Positions 20,165 through 33,660 are shown, counted from the stretch's first letter. The stretch is DNA of 64,000 nucleotides from Procambarus clarkii (GCF_040958095.1 NC_091188.1:37056213-37120212), one strand, 5' to 3'. Notes: a model not told the origin generated them from the sequence alone. A program made the numbers and translations.

Positions 20165-23100
20165 ACCTGTAGTACTCCTGTAGTGAGTACTACACCAGGG
20201 TCCTGTAGTGTGTACAACACCAGGGTCCTGTAGTGTGTACAACACCAGGGTCCTGTAGTGTGTACAACACCAGGGTCCTGTAGTGTGTACTACACCAGGG
20301 TCCTGTTGTGAGTACTACACCAGGGTCCTGTAGTGTGTACAACACCAGGGTCCTGTAGTGTGTACAATACCCGGGTCCTGTAGTGTGTACAATACCCGGG
20401 TCCTGTAGTGAGTACAATACCCGGGTCCTGTAGTGTGTACAATACCCGGGTCCTGTAGTGTGTACAACACCCGGGTCCTGTAGTGTGTGTACAACACCAG
20501 GGTCCTGTTGTGAGTACAACACCAGTGTCCTGTAGTGTGTACTACACCAGGGTCCTGTAGTGTGTACAACACCAGGGTCCTGTAGTGAGTACAATACCCG
20601 GGTCCTGTAGTGTGTACAATACCCGGGTCCTGTAGTGTGTACAATACCCGGGTCCTGTAGTGAGTACAATACCCGGGTCCTGTAGTGTGTACAATACCCG
20701 GGTCCTGTAGTGTGTACAACACCCGGGTCCTGTAGTGTGTGTACAACACCAGGGTCCTGTAGTGTGTGTACAACACCAGGGTCCTGTAGTGTGTGTACAA
20801 CACCAGGATCCTGTAGTGTGTGTACAACACCAGGGTCCTGTAGTGTGTACAACACCAGGGTCCTGTAGAGTGTACAACACCAGGGTCCTGTAGTGTGTAC
20901 AACACCAGGGTCCTGTAGTGTGTGTACAACACCAGGGGTCCTGTAGTGTGTACAACACCAGGGTCCTGTAGAGTGTACAACACCAGGGTCCTGTAGTGAG
21001 TACAACACCAGGGTCCTGTAGTGTGTACAACACCAGGGTCCTGTAGTGTGTACAACACCAGGGTCCTGTAGTGTGTACAACACCAGGGTCCTGTAGTGAG
21101 TACAACACCAGGGTCCTGTAGAGTGTACAACACCAGGGTCCTGTAGTGTGTACAACACCAGGGTCCTGTAGTGTGTACAACACCAGGGTCCTGTAGTGAG
21201 TACAACACCAGGGTCCTGTAGTGTGTACAACACCAGGGTCCTGTAGTGTGTGTACAACACCAGGGTCCTGTAGAGTGTACAACACCAGGGTCCTGTAGTG
21301 TGTACAACACCAGGGTCCTGTAGAGTGTACAACACCAGGGTCCTGTAGTGAGTACAACACCAGGGTCCTGTAGTGTGTACAACACCAGGGTCCTGTAGTG
21401 TGTACAACACCAGGGTCCTGTAGTGTGTACAACACCAGGGTCCTGTAGAGTGTACAACACCAGGGTCCTGTAGTGTGTACAACACCAGGGTCCTGTAGTG
21501 TGTACAACACCAGGGTCCTGTAGAGTGTACAACACCAGGGTCCTGTAGTGAGTACAACACCAGGGTCCTGTAGTGTGTACAACACCAGGGTCCTGTAGTG
21601 TGTACAACACCAGGGTCCTGTAGTGTGTACAACACCAGGGTCCTGTAGAGTGTACAACACCAGGGTCCTGTAGTGAGTACAACACCAGGGTCCTGTAGTG
21701 TGTACAACACCAGGGTCCTGTAGTGTGTACAACACCAGGGTCCTGTAGTGTGTACAACACCAGGGTCCTGTAGTGTGTACAACACCAGGGTCCTGTAGTG
21801 AGTACAACACCAGGGTCCTGTAGTGTGTGTACAACACCAGGGTCCTGTAGTGAGTACAACACCAGGGTCCTGTAGTGTGTACAACACCAGGGTCCTGTAG
21901 TGTGTACAATACCCGGGTCCTGTAGTGTGTACAACACCAGGGTCCTGTAGTGTGTACAACACCAGGGTCCTGTAGAGTGTACAACACCAGGGTCCTGTAG
22001 TGTGAGTACAACACCAGGGTCCTGTAGTGTGTACAACACCAGGGTCCTTTAGAGTGTACAACACCAGGGTCCTGTAGTGTGTGTACAACACCAGGGTCCT
22101 GTAGAGTGTGTACAACACCAGGGTCCTGTAGTGTGTACAACACCAGGGTCCTGTAGTGTGTACAACACCAGGGTCCTGTAGAGTGTACAACACCAGGGTC
22201 CTGTAGTGTGTGTACAACACCAGGGTCCTGTAGTGTGTACAACACCAGGGTCCTGTAGTGAGTACAACACCAGGGTCCTGTAGTGTGTGTACAACACCAG
22301 GGTCCTGTAGTGTGTGTACAACACCAGGGTCCTGTAGTGTGTGTACAACACCAGGGTCCTGTAGTGTGTGTACAACACCAGGGTCCTGTAGTGTGTACAA
22401 CACCAGGGTCCTGTAGTGTGTACAACACCAGGGTCCTGTAGTGTGTGTACAACACCAGGGTCCTGTAGAGTGTACAACACCAGGGTCCTGTAGTGTGTGT
22501 ACAACACCAGGGTCCTGTAGTGTGTACAACACCAGGGTCCTGTAGTGTGTGTACAACACCAGGGTCCTGTAGAGTGTACAACACCAGGGTCCTGTAGAGT
22601 ATACAACACCAGGGTCCTGTAGAGTATACAACACCAGGGTCCTGTAGTGTGTACAACACCAGGGTCCTGTAGAGTGTACAACACCAGGGTCCTGTAGAGT
22701 GTACAACACCAGGGTCCTGTAGAGTGTACAACACCAGGGTCCTGTAGTGTGTGTACAACACCAGGGTCCTGTAGTGTGTATACAACACCAGGGTCCTGTA
22801 GAGTGTACAACACCAGGGTCCTGTAGTGTGTGTACAACACCAGGGTCCTGTAGTGTGTGTACAACACCAGGGTCCTGTAGTGTGTGTACAACACCAGGGT
22901 CCTGTAGTGTGTACAATACCCGGGTCCTGTAGTGTGTGTACAACACCAGGGTCCTGTAGTGTGTACAATACCCGGGTCCTGTAGAGTGTGTACAACACCA
23001 GGGTCCTGTAGTGAGCACAACACCAGGGTCCTGTAGTGTGTGTACAACACCAGGGTCCTGTAGTGTGTGTACAACACCAGGGTCCTGTAGAGTGTATACA

Positions 23101-23190
23101 ACACCAGGGTCCTGTAGAGTGTACAACACCAGGGTCCTGTAGAGTGAGTACAACACCAGGGTCCTGTAGAGTGAGTACAACACCAGGGTT
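20165..23190. repeat. 25-bp satellite array
   Basis: About 120 units of GGGTCCTGTAGTGTGTACAA plus CACCA (25 bp), with 27-bp units carrying an extra GT and variants GAGTGTAC or AATACCCGGG. The AATACCCGGG variant is concentrated at 20367-20740, with scattered copies at 21907, 22914 and 22968. The minus strand has no stop in any phase of the monomer, which produces frames of up to 1006 codons that are not genes. Confidence 0.97.
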
Positions 23191-23282
23191 CCAGGTGTGA
23201 GTGAATACAATCCCTTGGTGGTCCAATATGATTGTGGTGAGTGTTGAAGCGTGTTGCGAGTAATGAAGTTAGTCGTGTGATT

Positions 23283-23690
23283 TATTATTATTATTAATAT
23301 TCTCTACCACAGACGTGGCCGCACATTTACAATGCTAACCAGCATATATACATTTTCTTCTGTCCTCCATGGACAGGGTGAGAGATCTGTTAAACATATA
23401 GTTCAGTGATTTATTGAACAATCAACCACAGAAGGTGATTATAGTGCTTTTAAAATGCTAATCTTACCTACATACATAAATACACATATTTACGTCTGTC
23501 CTACATTAACAGTGTTTGATGTGTCTCTTTGCATAGTGTCATTAAAGTGCGTTTACAAAGGTGAAATTAAATTCTGAGCAGCTTCACCATATACTGTATA
23601 CATATACACATATATATACATATATACATATCTACACATATCCACATATGTATACCAACACCTATGTCTCTCCTACTTTGACAAGGAAAG
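23283..23690 (-). mobile_element. family 1 LINE 3' UTR fragment, inverted
   Basis: Reverse complement of the family 1 3' UTR. The tail TTTATTATTATTATT is at 23279-23297, followed by CTACCACAGACGTGGCC and CCAGCATATATACATTTTC, then back into the TATA/CATA-rich part and CTCTCCTACTTTGACAAGG at about 23668. No coding sequence remains. Confidence 0.88.
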
Positions 23691-23741
23691 ATACTTTGAC
23701 AAGGAATGATAGCTTTTATAGAAACTAGAATTCTACTGAGG

Positions 23742-24995
23742 CGGTCTACTGTGGCCTCTCATGTGGCCATCATGCCCTGGTCTACAGTGGCCATCATGCC
23801 CTGGTCTACAGTGGCCATCATGCTCTGGTCTACTGTGGGCATCATGCCCTGGTCTACAGTGGCCATCATGCCCTGGTCTACTGTGGCCATCATGCCCTGG
23901 TCTACTGTGGGCATCATGCCCTGGTCTACTGTGGGCATCATGCCCTGGTCTACTGTGGCCATCATGCCCTGGTCTACTGTGGCCATCATGCCCTGGTCTA
24001 CTGTGGCCATCATGCCCTGGTCTACTGTGGCCATCATGCCCTGGTCTACTGTGGCCTCTCATGTGGCCATCATGCTCTTGTCTACTGTGGCCATCATGCT
24101 CTGGTCTACTGTGGCCATCATGCTCTGGTCTACTGTGGCCTCTCATGTGGCCATCATGCCCGGGTCTACTGTGGCCATCATGCCCTGGTCTACTGTGGCC
24201 ATCATGCTCTGGTCTACTGTGGCCTCTCATGTGGCCATCATGCCCGGGTCTACTGTGGCCATCATGCCCTGGTCTACTGTGGGCATCATGCCCTGGTCTA
24301 CTGTGAGCATCATGCCCTGGTCTACTGTGGCCATCATGCCCTGGTCTACTGTGGGCATCATGCCCTGGTCTACTGTGGGCATCATGCCCTGGTCTACTGT
24401 GGCCATCATGCCCTGGTCTACTGTGGGCATCATGCCCTGGTCTACTGTGGCCATCATGCCCTGGTCTACTGTGGCCATCATGCCCTGGTCTACTGTGGCC
24501 ATCATGCCCTGGTCTACTGTGGGCATCATGCCCTGGTCTACTGTGGCCATCATGCCCTGGTCTACTGTGGGCATCATGCCCTGGTCTACTGTGGCCATCA
24601 TGCCCTGGTCTACTGTGGCCATCATGCCCTGGTCTACTGTGGCCATCATGCCCTGGTCTACTGTGGCCATCATGCCCTGGTCTACTGTGGGCATCATGCT
24701 CTGGTCTACTGTGGGCATCATGCTCTGGTCTACTGTGGCCATCATGCCCTGGTCTACTGTGGCCATCATGCCCTGGTCTACTGTGGCCATCATGCTCTGG
24801 TCTACTGTGGGCATCATGCCCTGGTCTACTGTGGCCATCATGCCCTGGTCTACTGTGGCCATCATGCCCTGGTCAACTGTGGGCATCATGCCCTGGTCTA
24901 CTGTGGCCATCATGCCCTGGTCTACTGTGGCCATCATGCCCTGGTCTACTGTGGCCATCATGCCCTGGTCTACTGTGGCCATCATGCCCTGGTCT
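23742..24995. repeat. 24-bp satellite array
   Basis: About 52 units of GGTCTACTGTGGCCATCATG plus CCCT, with GGGCATCATG and GCTCTGG variants. A longer unit containing GGCCTCTCATGTGGCC appears at 23753, 24052, 24138 and 24221. Since 24 is divisible by three, an 8-residue repeat (WSTVAIMP) stays open. Not a gene. Confidence 0.97.
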
Positions 24996-25249
24996 ATCAC
25001 ACCGTACCTAACCAGCTCCTCCACTTATGTCTACCACTACCCGTGTCCTCCTACACTTGCCACTTCAAGTTGAACGTATTCTGTTTAAATTTCGTAATTA
25101 AATAAATAACCAATTATAGCCACGATTATAGACACAATAGCCAATTATCCTTAACGAAGAATAAGGCGAGTTATTTTCCTCAGTGGAAACTGCGATAAAC
25201 TAACGAGGGGGGGGGGGACTCTCCCTCACTAATATCTCACTCATTTTGA

Positions 25250-25503
25250 GGTTATCTTGAGATGATTTCGGGGCTTAACGTCCCCGCGGCCCGGTCCTCG
25301 ACCAGGCCTCCTTTTTGTTACACATCCCCAGGAAGCAGCCCGTAACAGCTGTCTATCTCCCAGGTACCTATTTACTGCTAGGTGATCAGTGGCATTAGGG
25401 TGGAAAAAAACTCTGCCCATTTGTTTCCAACTCCGCCGGGGATCAAATCCGAAACCTCAGGTCTATGAATCCCTAGCGCTGCCCATTCAGCCGTCAGGCC
25501 CTT
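25250..25503 (-). mobile_element. tRNA-derived SINE (type 1)
   Basis: Minus-strand copy. The tail reads GGTTATCTTGAGATGATTTC on the plus strand at 25251, then the CCCGCGGCCCGGTCCTCG block, the body, and the tRNA-like head ending near 25503 (GCCGTCAGGCCC). It is closest in layout to the 16520 copy, including the CTTTTTGTTACACATCCCC segment. Confidence 0.9.
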
Positions 25504-25505
25504 AT

Positions 25506-26455
<950 letters not shown>

Positions 26456-27114
26456 TTATATTTATGATGTCTTCGACGAAAATTTCGTGGAAGACATCAT
26501 AAGAAGGAAAGTGAAACGCCATGCAACCTCTGAAGAGACAACTAACACAACACCTATACCCCCTATTAGACTATTTTACAGGAACTTCTTTTCCACAGCT
26601 CATAAAACGGAGGAAAGGGTCCTGAAAGATATTGTTAATAGAAACGTTATCCCTACAGACAAAAATCAGAGGATACAACTGACGATTTACTATAAAACCA
26701 GAAAAACGGCCAGCCTACTCATGAGAAACTCTCCAGACACAAAACAGAATGCTTTAAAAGAGACTAACGTCGTCTATGCCTTCAAATGCCCACTTGGGGA
26801 CTGTAAGCTCCAAAAAAACCATTATATAGGCAAGACAACAACATCTCTTTCTAGGCGTTTTACGATGCATAAGCAAAAGGGCTCCATTAAGGAACATATA
26901 ATCTCTTCCCACAACCAAACCATCGCCAGAGAAATCCTAGTAAACAACACAGAAATCATCGATAGATACAGCGATAGCAGGCGGCTTGACGTTTGCGAGG
27001 CACTACACATCAAGAAGTCAACACCAGCAATCAACAGCCAATTAATGCACAACTATATTCTACCCACCTCAAGACTCCGCTCCAATATAGAAGCATCAAG
27101 AAATATGGACCAAT
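26456..27114 (+). pseudogene. Penelope-like element GIY-YIG endonuclease C-terminus (5' truncated)
   Basis: Open to the stop after MDQ, about 219 residues beyond the TA repeat. Residues visible are NVVYAFKCP, a short Cys-containing insert (CPLGDC), YIGKT (26823-26837), SLSRRFTMHK and GSIKEHI. This is the order seen in the GIY-YIG nuclease of Penelope-like elements, which nicks target DNA. The upstream RT is missing: the frame runs straight into the TA microsatellite. Without an RT the copy cannot move by itself. Confidence 0.82.
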
Positions 27115-27324
27115 AGGTTTTCTACAAACACTTCTATTCAATACCCATTGTTTCGTGTTCTGTCTTGTGTTGTTGAAATTAATACCCTATTAATGCCACC
27201 TCTTGTTCTGTCTTGTGTTGATGAAATTAATACCCTATTAATGCCACCTCACCCCATCCACCTCACTCAAATGTAGATATAAAATCGGAGATGCGTAAGT
27301 TCTATTCAGTTGTGTATTTGTAAA

Positions 27325-27383
27325 CTAAAGTCTTTGAAAATGTAATAAGTTTTACGAAACGCGCTCGTGTCGCGTCAGACTAG
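27325..27383 (+). ncRNA. degenerate hammerhead-ribozyme-like motif (candidate)
   Basis: GAAAC (27356-27360) leads into a 5-bp stem ACGCG/CGCGT with loop CTCGTGT and then the expected cleavage context GTC (27374-27376). A 4-bp stem GTAA/TTAC (27342-27345 and 27352-27355) sits where stem II should be, and CTA-AA-GTCT (27325-27333) can pair with AGACTAG (27377-27383) as stem I. The CTGATGA core half is not recognisable (TTTGAAAAT instead), so activity is unlikely. Penelope-like elements are known to carry hammerhead motifs in this position. Confidence 0.4.
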
Positions 27384-27391
27384 AAATAAAA

Positions 27392-27542
27392 ATGAATTTT
27401 GGAGAATTGATTTTTGATTTACCTCCAACAGTGAAAAGAAATGTACGAAAGATTGAGAAAATTCGTGTTAGAATTATTAATCTTACTTTTTCGGTCATAT
27501 TTAATAATATATGTCTACAGGAAAGACTGCTACCAAAATATA

Positions 27543-27545
<3 letters not shown>
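27392..27545 (+). pseudogene. Penelope-like element N-terminus of a second unit (3' cut by TA repeat)
   Basis: ATG at 27392 opens MNFGELIFDLPPTVKRN, continues to NNICLQERLLPKYTNI and then runs into the TA microsatellite. The LLPKYTNI ending resembles the N-terminal segment of Penelope-like proteins. The ATG comes 16 bp after the putative cleavage site, as expected for the start of a unit. Confidence 0.6.

Positions 27546-27637
<92 letters not shown>
27545..27637. repeat. (TA)n microsatellite
   Basis: About 93 bp of uninterrupted TA repeat that cuts the second Penelope-like unit. Confidence 0.98.
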
Positions 27638-27639
<2 letters not shown>

Positions 27640-27640
<1 letters not shown>

Positions 27641-28645
27641 TAATATGCTTTAAATTGTATAACTAATTCTATTTTAAATACACTAATTTATGTGTAGATA
27701 TATTGATTAATTGATGAATTAATAATTTGTTGAAATTGCAGCTAGAGTGTAAAATATTAACCAAGTACTCCGCTGTACGACACTCGAAGATAAAGTATTC
27801 ATCATATATTAGGTCAAGACAACATCGCTTAATGTGTTGTCGCTGCCAATGACAACATTGTCGATGGGGAGATGGGTGGGCGTTCTCGTATCCCATTTCT
27901 GCCCTCTTGACTCTACGCTAATTATACTATTAATCTGCATTGTTGGGGACAGGGGCGGTGGTTGAGGAGGGGGTAGGAATAGGGGTAGGGATAAGGGTAG
28001 AGGAAGGGGAGGGTAGAGGAGAGGGGGTAGCAAAGGGGGCGGGGATTAGACCTTGGCAGGAGGCGTGCCTCGTCCACTACCCCACATCATGACCAAGATC
28101 TTCACCCTAGGGTGTACTGGGTTGCGAGGGGCGCCCCTGGTGGTAAGGGGAGGAGAACTTAAGGGGGTGGAGCTTCTCCAGGACCACACCAGTACCCCGG
28201 GGACGATAAAGTGGTCCTGAAGTGTCCTGAAGCAGGCCTGCTGCACGGGGCTCAGGGAAACAAGGGCTCGGGGAGGCCCCCTGATGAGATGGGATCAACA
28301 GGTGGAGATTGATGCAGACCTGAGCCCCCCTCACTATTCAATCTCTACCCCCCTCACCACTCACTGTCTTCTCACTATCCTCTACTAAGAGCAAGATAAC
28401 ATGTAATCTTCCCTTCACTGTGGCGCAGCTGGCTGGCTCTAGCGCCTCCACCACAGACAGCCAATCAACGTCACAAAAGGGGGATTAACAACCAATCACT
28501 GAGTAATCCCATCACTGATCCGCCAGTCCTCCCTACTGACCACACTCACAGACAAATTAACCCTCAAGTTGATGCTCAACTTAACCCCGCTGACACTAAT
28601 CCTCAAGTGGTGGGCCGGAGGTGGAGGTGATGAAGATGTGGCTGA
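27640..28645. other. non-genic stretch
   Basis: AT-rich to 27850, then a G-rich AGGGGTAGGG-type stretch at 27945-28040. No convincing coding frame or known repeat. A short host exon cannot be excluded from sequence alone. Confidence 0.45.
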
Positions 28646-28649
28646 CTTC

Positions 28650-31600
28650 TTACAAGTGCCGCCAAGACCCTCCACCAAGGTGACCAAGACCCTCCACCAA
28701 GGTGACCAAGAGCCTCCACCAAGGTGACCAAGACCCTCCACCAAGGTGACCAAGAGCCTCCACCAAGGTGACCAAGACCCTCCACCAAGGTGACCAAGAG
28801 CCTCCACCAAGGTGACCAAGACCCTCCACCAAGGTGACCAAGAGCCTCCACCAAGGTGACCAAGAGCCTCCACCAAGGTGACCAAGACCCTCCACCAAGG
28901 TGACCAAGAGCCTCCACCAAGGTGACCAAGACCCTCCACCAAGGTGACCAAGACCCTCCACCAAGGTGACCAAGAGCCTCCACCAAGGTGACCAAGAGCC
29001 TCCACCAAGGTGACCAAGAGCCTCCACCAAGGTGACCAAGAGCCAACACCAAGGTGACCAAGAGCCCCCACCATGGTGACCAAGAGCCCCCACCATGGTG
29101 ACCAAGACCCCCCACCAAGTTGACCAAGAGCCTCCACCAAGTAGACCAAGAGCCTCCACCAAGGTGACCAAGAGCCTCCACCAAGGTGACCAAGAGCCTC
29201 CACCAAGGTGACCAAGAGCCAACACCAAGGTGACCAAGAGCCCCCACCATGGTGACCAAGAGCCCCCACCATGGTGACCAAGACCCCCCACCAAGTTGAC
29301 CAAGAGCCTCCACCAAGTAGACCAAGAGCCTCCACCAAGGAGACCAAGAGCCTCCACCAAGGTGACCAAGAGCCTCCACCAAGGTGACCAAGAGCCTCCA
29401 CCAAGGTGACCAAGAGCCTCCACCAAGGTGACCAAGAGCCTCCACCAAGGTGACCAAGACCCTCCACCAAGGTGACCAAGAGCCTCCACCAAGGTGACCA
29501 AGAGCCTCCACCAAGGTGACCAAGAGCCTCCACCATGGTGACCAAGAGCCTCCACCAAGGTGACCAAGAGCCTCCACCAAGGTGACCAAGAGCCTCCACC
29601 AAGGTGACCAAGAGCCTCCACCAAGGTGACCAAGACCCTACACCAAGGTGACCAAGAGCCTCCACCAAGGTGACCAAGACCCTACACCAAGGTGACCAAG
29701 AGCCTCCACCAAGGTGACCAAGAGCCTCCACCATGGTGACCAAGAGCCTCCACCAAGGTGACCAAGAGCCTCCACCAAGGTGACCAAGACCCTACACCAA
29801 GGTGACCAAGAGCCTCCACCAAGGTGACCAAGAGCCTCCACCAAGGTGATCAAGAGCCTCCACCAAGGTGACCAAGAGCCTCCACCAAGGTGACCAAGAG
29901 CCTCCACCAAGGTGACCAAGAGCCTCCACCAAGGTGACCAAGAGCCTCCACCAAGGTGACCAAGACCCTACACCAAGGTGACCAAGAGCCTCCACCAAGG
30001 TGACCAAGAGCCTCCACCAAGGTGACCAAGAGCCTCCACCAAGGTGACTAAGAGCCTCCACCATGGTGACCAAGAGCCTCCACCAAGGTGACCAAGAGCC
30101 TCCACCATGGTGACCAAGAGCCTCCACCAAGGTGACCAAGAGCCTCCAACAAGGTGACCAAGAGCCCCCACCAAGGTGACCAAGAGCCTCCCCCAAGGTG
30201 ACCAAGAGCCTCCACCATGGTGACCAAGAGCCCCCACCAAGGTGACCAAGAGCCTTCCCCAAGGTGACCAAGAGCCTCCACCATGGTGACCAAGAGCCCC
30301 CACCAAGGTGAGCAAGAGCCCCCACCAAGGTGACCAAGAGCCTCCCCCAAGGTGACCAAGAGCCTCCACCAAGGTGACCAAGAGCCTCCACCAAGGTGAG
30401 CAAGAGCCCCCACCAAGGTGACCAAGAGCCCCCACCAAGGTGACCAAGAGCCTCCACCAAGGTGACCAAGAGCCTCCACCATGGTGACCAAGAGCCTCCA
30501 CCATGGTGACCAAGAGCCTCCACCAAGGTGAGTAAGAGCCCCCACCAAGGTGACCAAGAGCCTCCCCCAAGGTGACCAAGAGCCTCCACCAAGGTGACCA
30601 AGAGCCTCCCCCAAGGTGACCAAGAGCCCCCACCAAGGTGACCAAGAGCCTCCACCATGGTGACCAAGACCCTACACCAAGGTGAGCAAGAGCCCCCACC
30701 AAGGTGACCAAGAGCCGCCACCAAGGTGACCAAGAGCCTCCACCAAGGTGACCAAGAGCCTCCCCCAAGGTGACCAAGAGCCTCCACCAAGGTGAGCAAG
30801 AGCCCCCACCAAGGTGACCAAGAGCCTCCCCCAAGGTGACCAAGAGCCCCCACCAAGGTGACCAAGAGCCTCCACCAAGGTGAACAAGAGCCCCCACCAA
30901 GGTGACCAAGAGCCTCCACCAAGGTGACCAAGAGCCTCCACCATGGTGACCAAGAGCCTCCCCCAAGGTGACCAAGAGCCTCCACCAAGGTGACCAAGAG
31001 CCTCCCCCAAGGTGACCAAGAGCCTCCACCAAGGTGACCAAGAGCCTCCACCATGGTGACCAAGAGCCTCCACCAAGGTGAGCAAGAGCCTCCACCATGG
31101 TGACCAAGAGCCCCCACCAAGGTGACCAAGAGCCTCCACCATGGTGACCAAGAGCCTCCACCATGGTGACCAAGAGCCTCCCCCAAGGTGCCCAAGAGCC
31201 TCCACCAAGGTGAGCAAGAGCCTCCACCATGGTGACCAAGAGCCTCCACCAAGGTGACCAAGAGCCTCCACCATGGTGACCAAGAGCCTCCACCAAGGTG
31301 AGCAAGACCCTCCACCAAGGTGACCAAGAGCCTCCACCAAGGTGACCAAGAGCCTCCACCAAGGTGACCAAGAGCCTCCACCATGGTGACCAAGAGCCTC
31401 CACCAAGGTGACCAAGAGCCTCCACCAAGGTGAGCAAGAGCCTCCACCATGGTGACCAAGAGCCTCCACCAAGGTGACCAAGAGCCTCCACCATGGTGAC
31501 CAAGAGCCTCCACCAAGGTGAGCAAGAGCCTCCACCAAGGTGAGCAAGAGCCCCCACCAAGGTGACCAAGAGCCTCCACCAAGGTGACCAAGAGCCTCCA

Positions 31601-33432
31601 CCATGGTGACCAAGAGCCTCCACCATGGTGACCAAGAGCCTCCACCAAGGTGACCAAGAGCCTCCACCAAGGTGACCAAGAGCCTCCACCAAGGTGACCA
31701 AGAGCCTCCACCAAGGTGAGCAAGAGCCCCCACCAAGGTGACCAAGAGCCTCCACCAAGGTGACCAAGAGCCTCCACCAAGGTGACCAAGAGCCTCCACC
31801 AAGGTGACCAAGAGCCTCCACCAAGGTGACCAAGAGCCTCCACCAAGGTGACGAAGAGCCTCCACCAAGGTGACCAAGAGCCTCCACCAAGGTGACCAAG
31901 AGCCTCCACCAAGGTGACCAAGAGCCTCCACCAAGGTGACCAAGAGCCTCCACCAAGGTGACGAAGAGCCTCCACCAAGGTGACCAAGAGCCTCCACCAA
32001 GGTGACCAAGAGCCTCCACCAAGGTGAGCAAGAGCCTCCACCAAGGTGACCAAGAGCCTCCACCAAGGTGACTAAGAGCCTCCACCAAGGTGAGCAAGAG
32101 CCTCCACCAAGGTGAGCAAGAGCCCCCACCAAGGTGACCAAGAGCCTCCACCAAGGTGAGCAAGAGCCCCCACCATGGTGACCAAGAGCCTCCACCATGG
32201 TGACCAAGAGCCTCCACCAAGTTGACCAAGAGCCTCCACCAAGGTGAGCAAGAGCCTCCACCAAGGTGACCAAGAGCCTCCACCAAGGTGAGCAAGAGCC
32301 TCCACCAAGGTGACCAAGAGCCTCCACCAAGTTGACCAAGAGCCTCCACCAAGGTGACCAAGAGCCCCAGGTGACCAAGAGCCCCCACCAAGGTGACCAA
32401 GAGCCTCCACCAAGGTGACCAAGAGCCCCCACCAAGGTGACCAAGAGACTCCACCATGGTGACCATGAGCCTCCACCATGGTGACCAAGAGCCTCCACCA
32501 TGGTGACCAAGAGCCTCCACCAAGGTGACCAAGAGCCCCCACCATGGTGACCAAGAGCCTCCACCAAGGTGACCAAGACCCTCCACCAAGGTGACCAGGA
32601 GCCTCCACCATGGTGACCAAGAGCCTCCACCAAGGTGACCAAGAGCCTCCATCATGGTGACCAAGAGCCCCCACCAAGGTGACCAAGAGCCTCCACCAAG
32701 GTGACCAAGAGCCCCCACCAAGGTGACCAAGAGCCTCCACCAAGGTGACCAAGAGCCTTCACCAAGGTGACCAAGAGCCTCCACCAAGGTGAGCAAGAGC
32801 CTCCACCAAGGTGAGCAAGAGCCTACACCAAGGTGACCAAGAGCCTCCACCAAGGTGACCAAGAGCCTCCACCAAGGTGACCAAGACCCTACACCAAGGT
32901 GACCAAGAGCCTCCACCAAGGTGACCAAGAGCCTCCACCATGGTGACCAAGACCCTACACCAAGGTGACCAAGAGCCTCCACCAAGGTGACCAAGAGCCT
33001 CCACCAAGGTGACCAAGAGCCTCCACCAAGGTGACCAAGAGCCTCCACCAAGGTGACCAAGAGCCTCCACCAAGGTGACCAAGAGCCTCCACCAAGGTGA
33101 CCAAGAGCCTCCACCAAGGTGACCAAGAGCCTCCACCAAGGTGACCAAGAGCCTCCACCAAGGTGACCAAGACCCTACACCAAGGTGACCAAGAGCCTCC
33201 ACCAAGGTGACCAAGAGCCTCCACCAAGGTGACCTAGAGCCTCCACCAAGGTGACCAAGAGCCTCCACCAAGGTGACCAAGAGCCTCCACCAAGGTGACC
33301 AAGAGCCTCCACCAAGGGTGACCAAGAAACTCAGGTGACCAAGAGCCTCCACCAAGGTGAGCAAGAGCCTCAGGTGACCAAGAGCCTCCACCAAGGTGAG
33401 CAAGAGCCTCAGGTGACCAAGAGCCTCCACCA
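28650..33432. repeat. 22-bp satellite array
   Basis: About 217 units of GCCTCCACCAAGGTGACCAA plus GA (22 bp). Variants include CCATGG, GAGCAAG, GCCCCC and GACCCTACACC. Embedded higher-order order includes a 176-bp (8-unit) duplication at 29041/29217. Near the right end, shortened units with CTCAGGTGACC appear (33330-33420). The minus strand has no stop in any phase, giving frames of up to 1052 codons made of a 22-residue unit, which are not genes. Confidence 0.97.
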
Positions 33433-33660
33433 GGCCAGTGGGTGGTGCCCAAGGCGGGGAAGGGGACAATAAGAGCGCCCCGTCACCCAGTAGTCGTTGA
33501 GTTCGCCGTCTTCATCTTCACCTCCCTTATTACAGCGGCGCTGTAGCACGCCCGCAGAGCACAGTCTGCCTCACTATGGCGCCTCACACAACATTACGCT
33601 GATGAGAAAACGCAATGGAATGATTATATTTCTGTTGCACCTGAGGCTCTGTTGTCCACC

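Larger units (their letters stand above)
26456..27391 (+). mobile_element. Penelope-like element, 3' part with terminal repeat region
   Basis: The 3' end of a Penelope-like retroelement: the GIY-YIG domain (26456-27114) and then a non-coding segment (27115-27391). That segment holds two 47-51-bp near-repeats (GAAATTAATACCCTATTAATG at about 27175 and 27226) and the ACGAAACGCGCTCGTGTCGC block. It is immediately followed by the start of a second unit at 27392, the head-to-tail layout expected of such elements with pseudo-LTRs. Confidence 0.75.

Noticed and set aside
20190-23226. Frames of about 900-1000 codons in the 25-bp satellite
   Set aside because: The monomer has no stop in any minus-strand phase. 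The three overlapping frames give the same cycling peptides.
23706-25073. 455-codon plus-strand frame of WSTVAIMP repeats
   Set aside because: Monomer length 24 keeps the frame open; the minus strand is open as well (ATVDQGMM).
28496-33469. Gly/Trp/Leu-rich frames in the 22-bp satellite
   Set aside because: Same cause: stop-free monomer in all minus-strand phases, several equally long overlapping frames.
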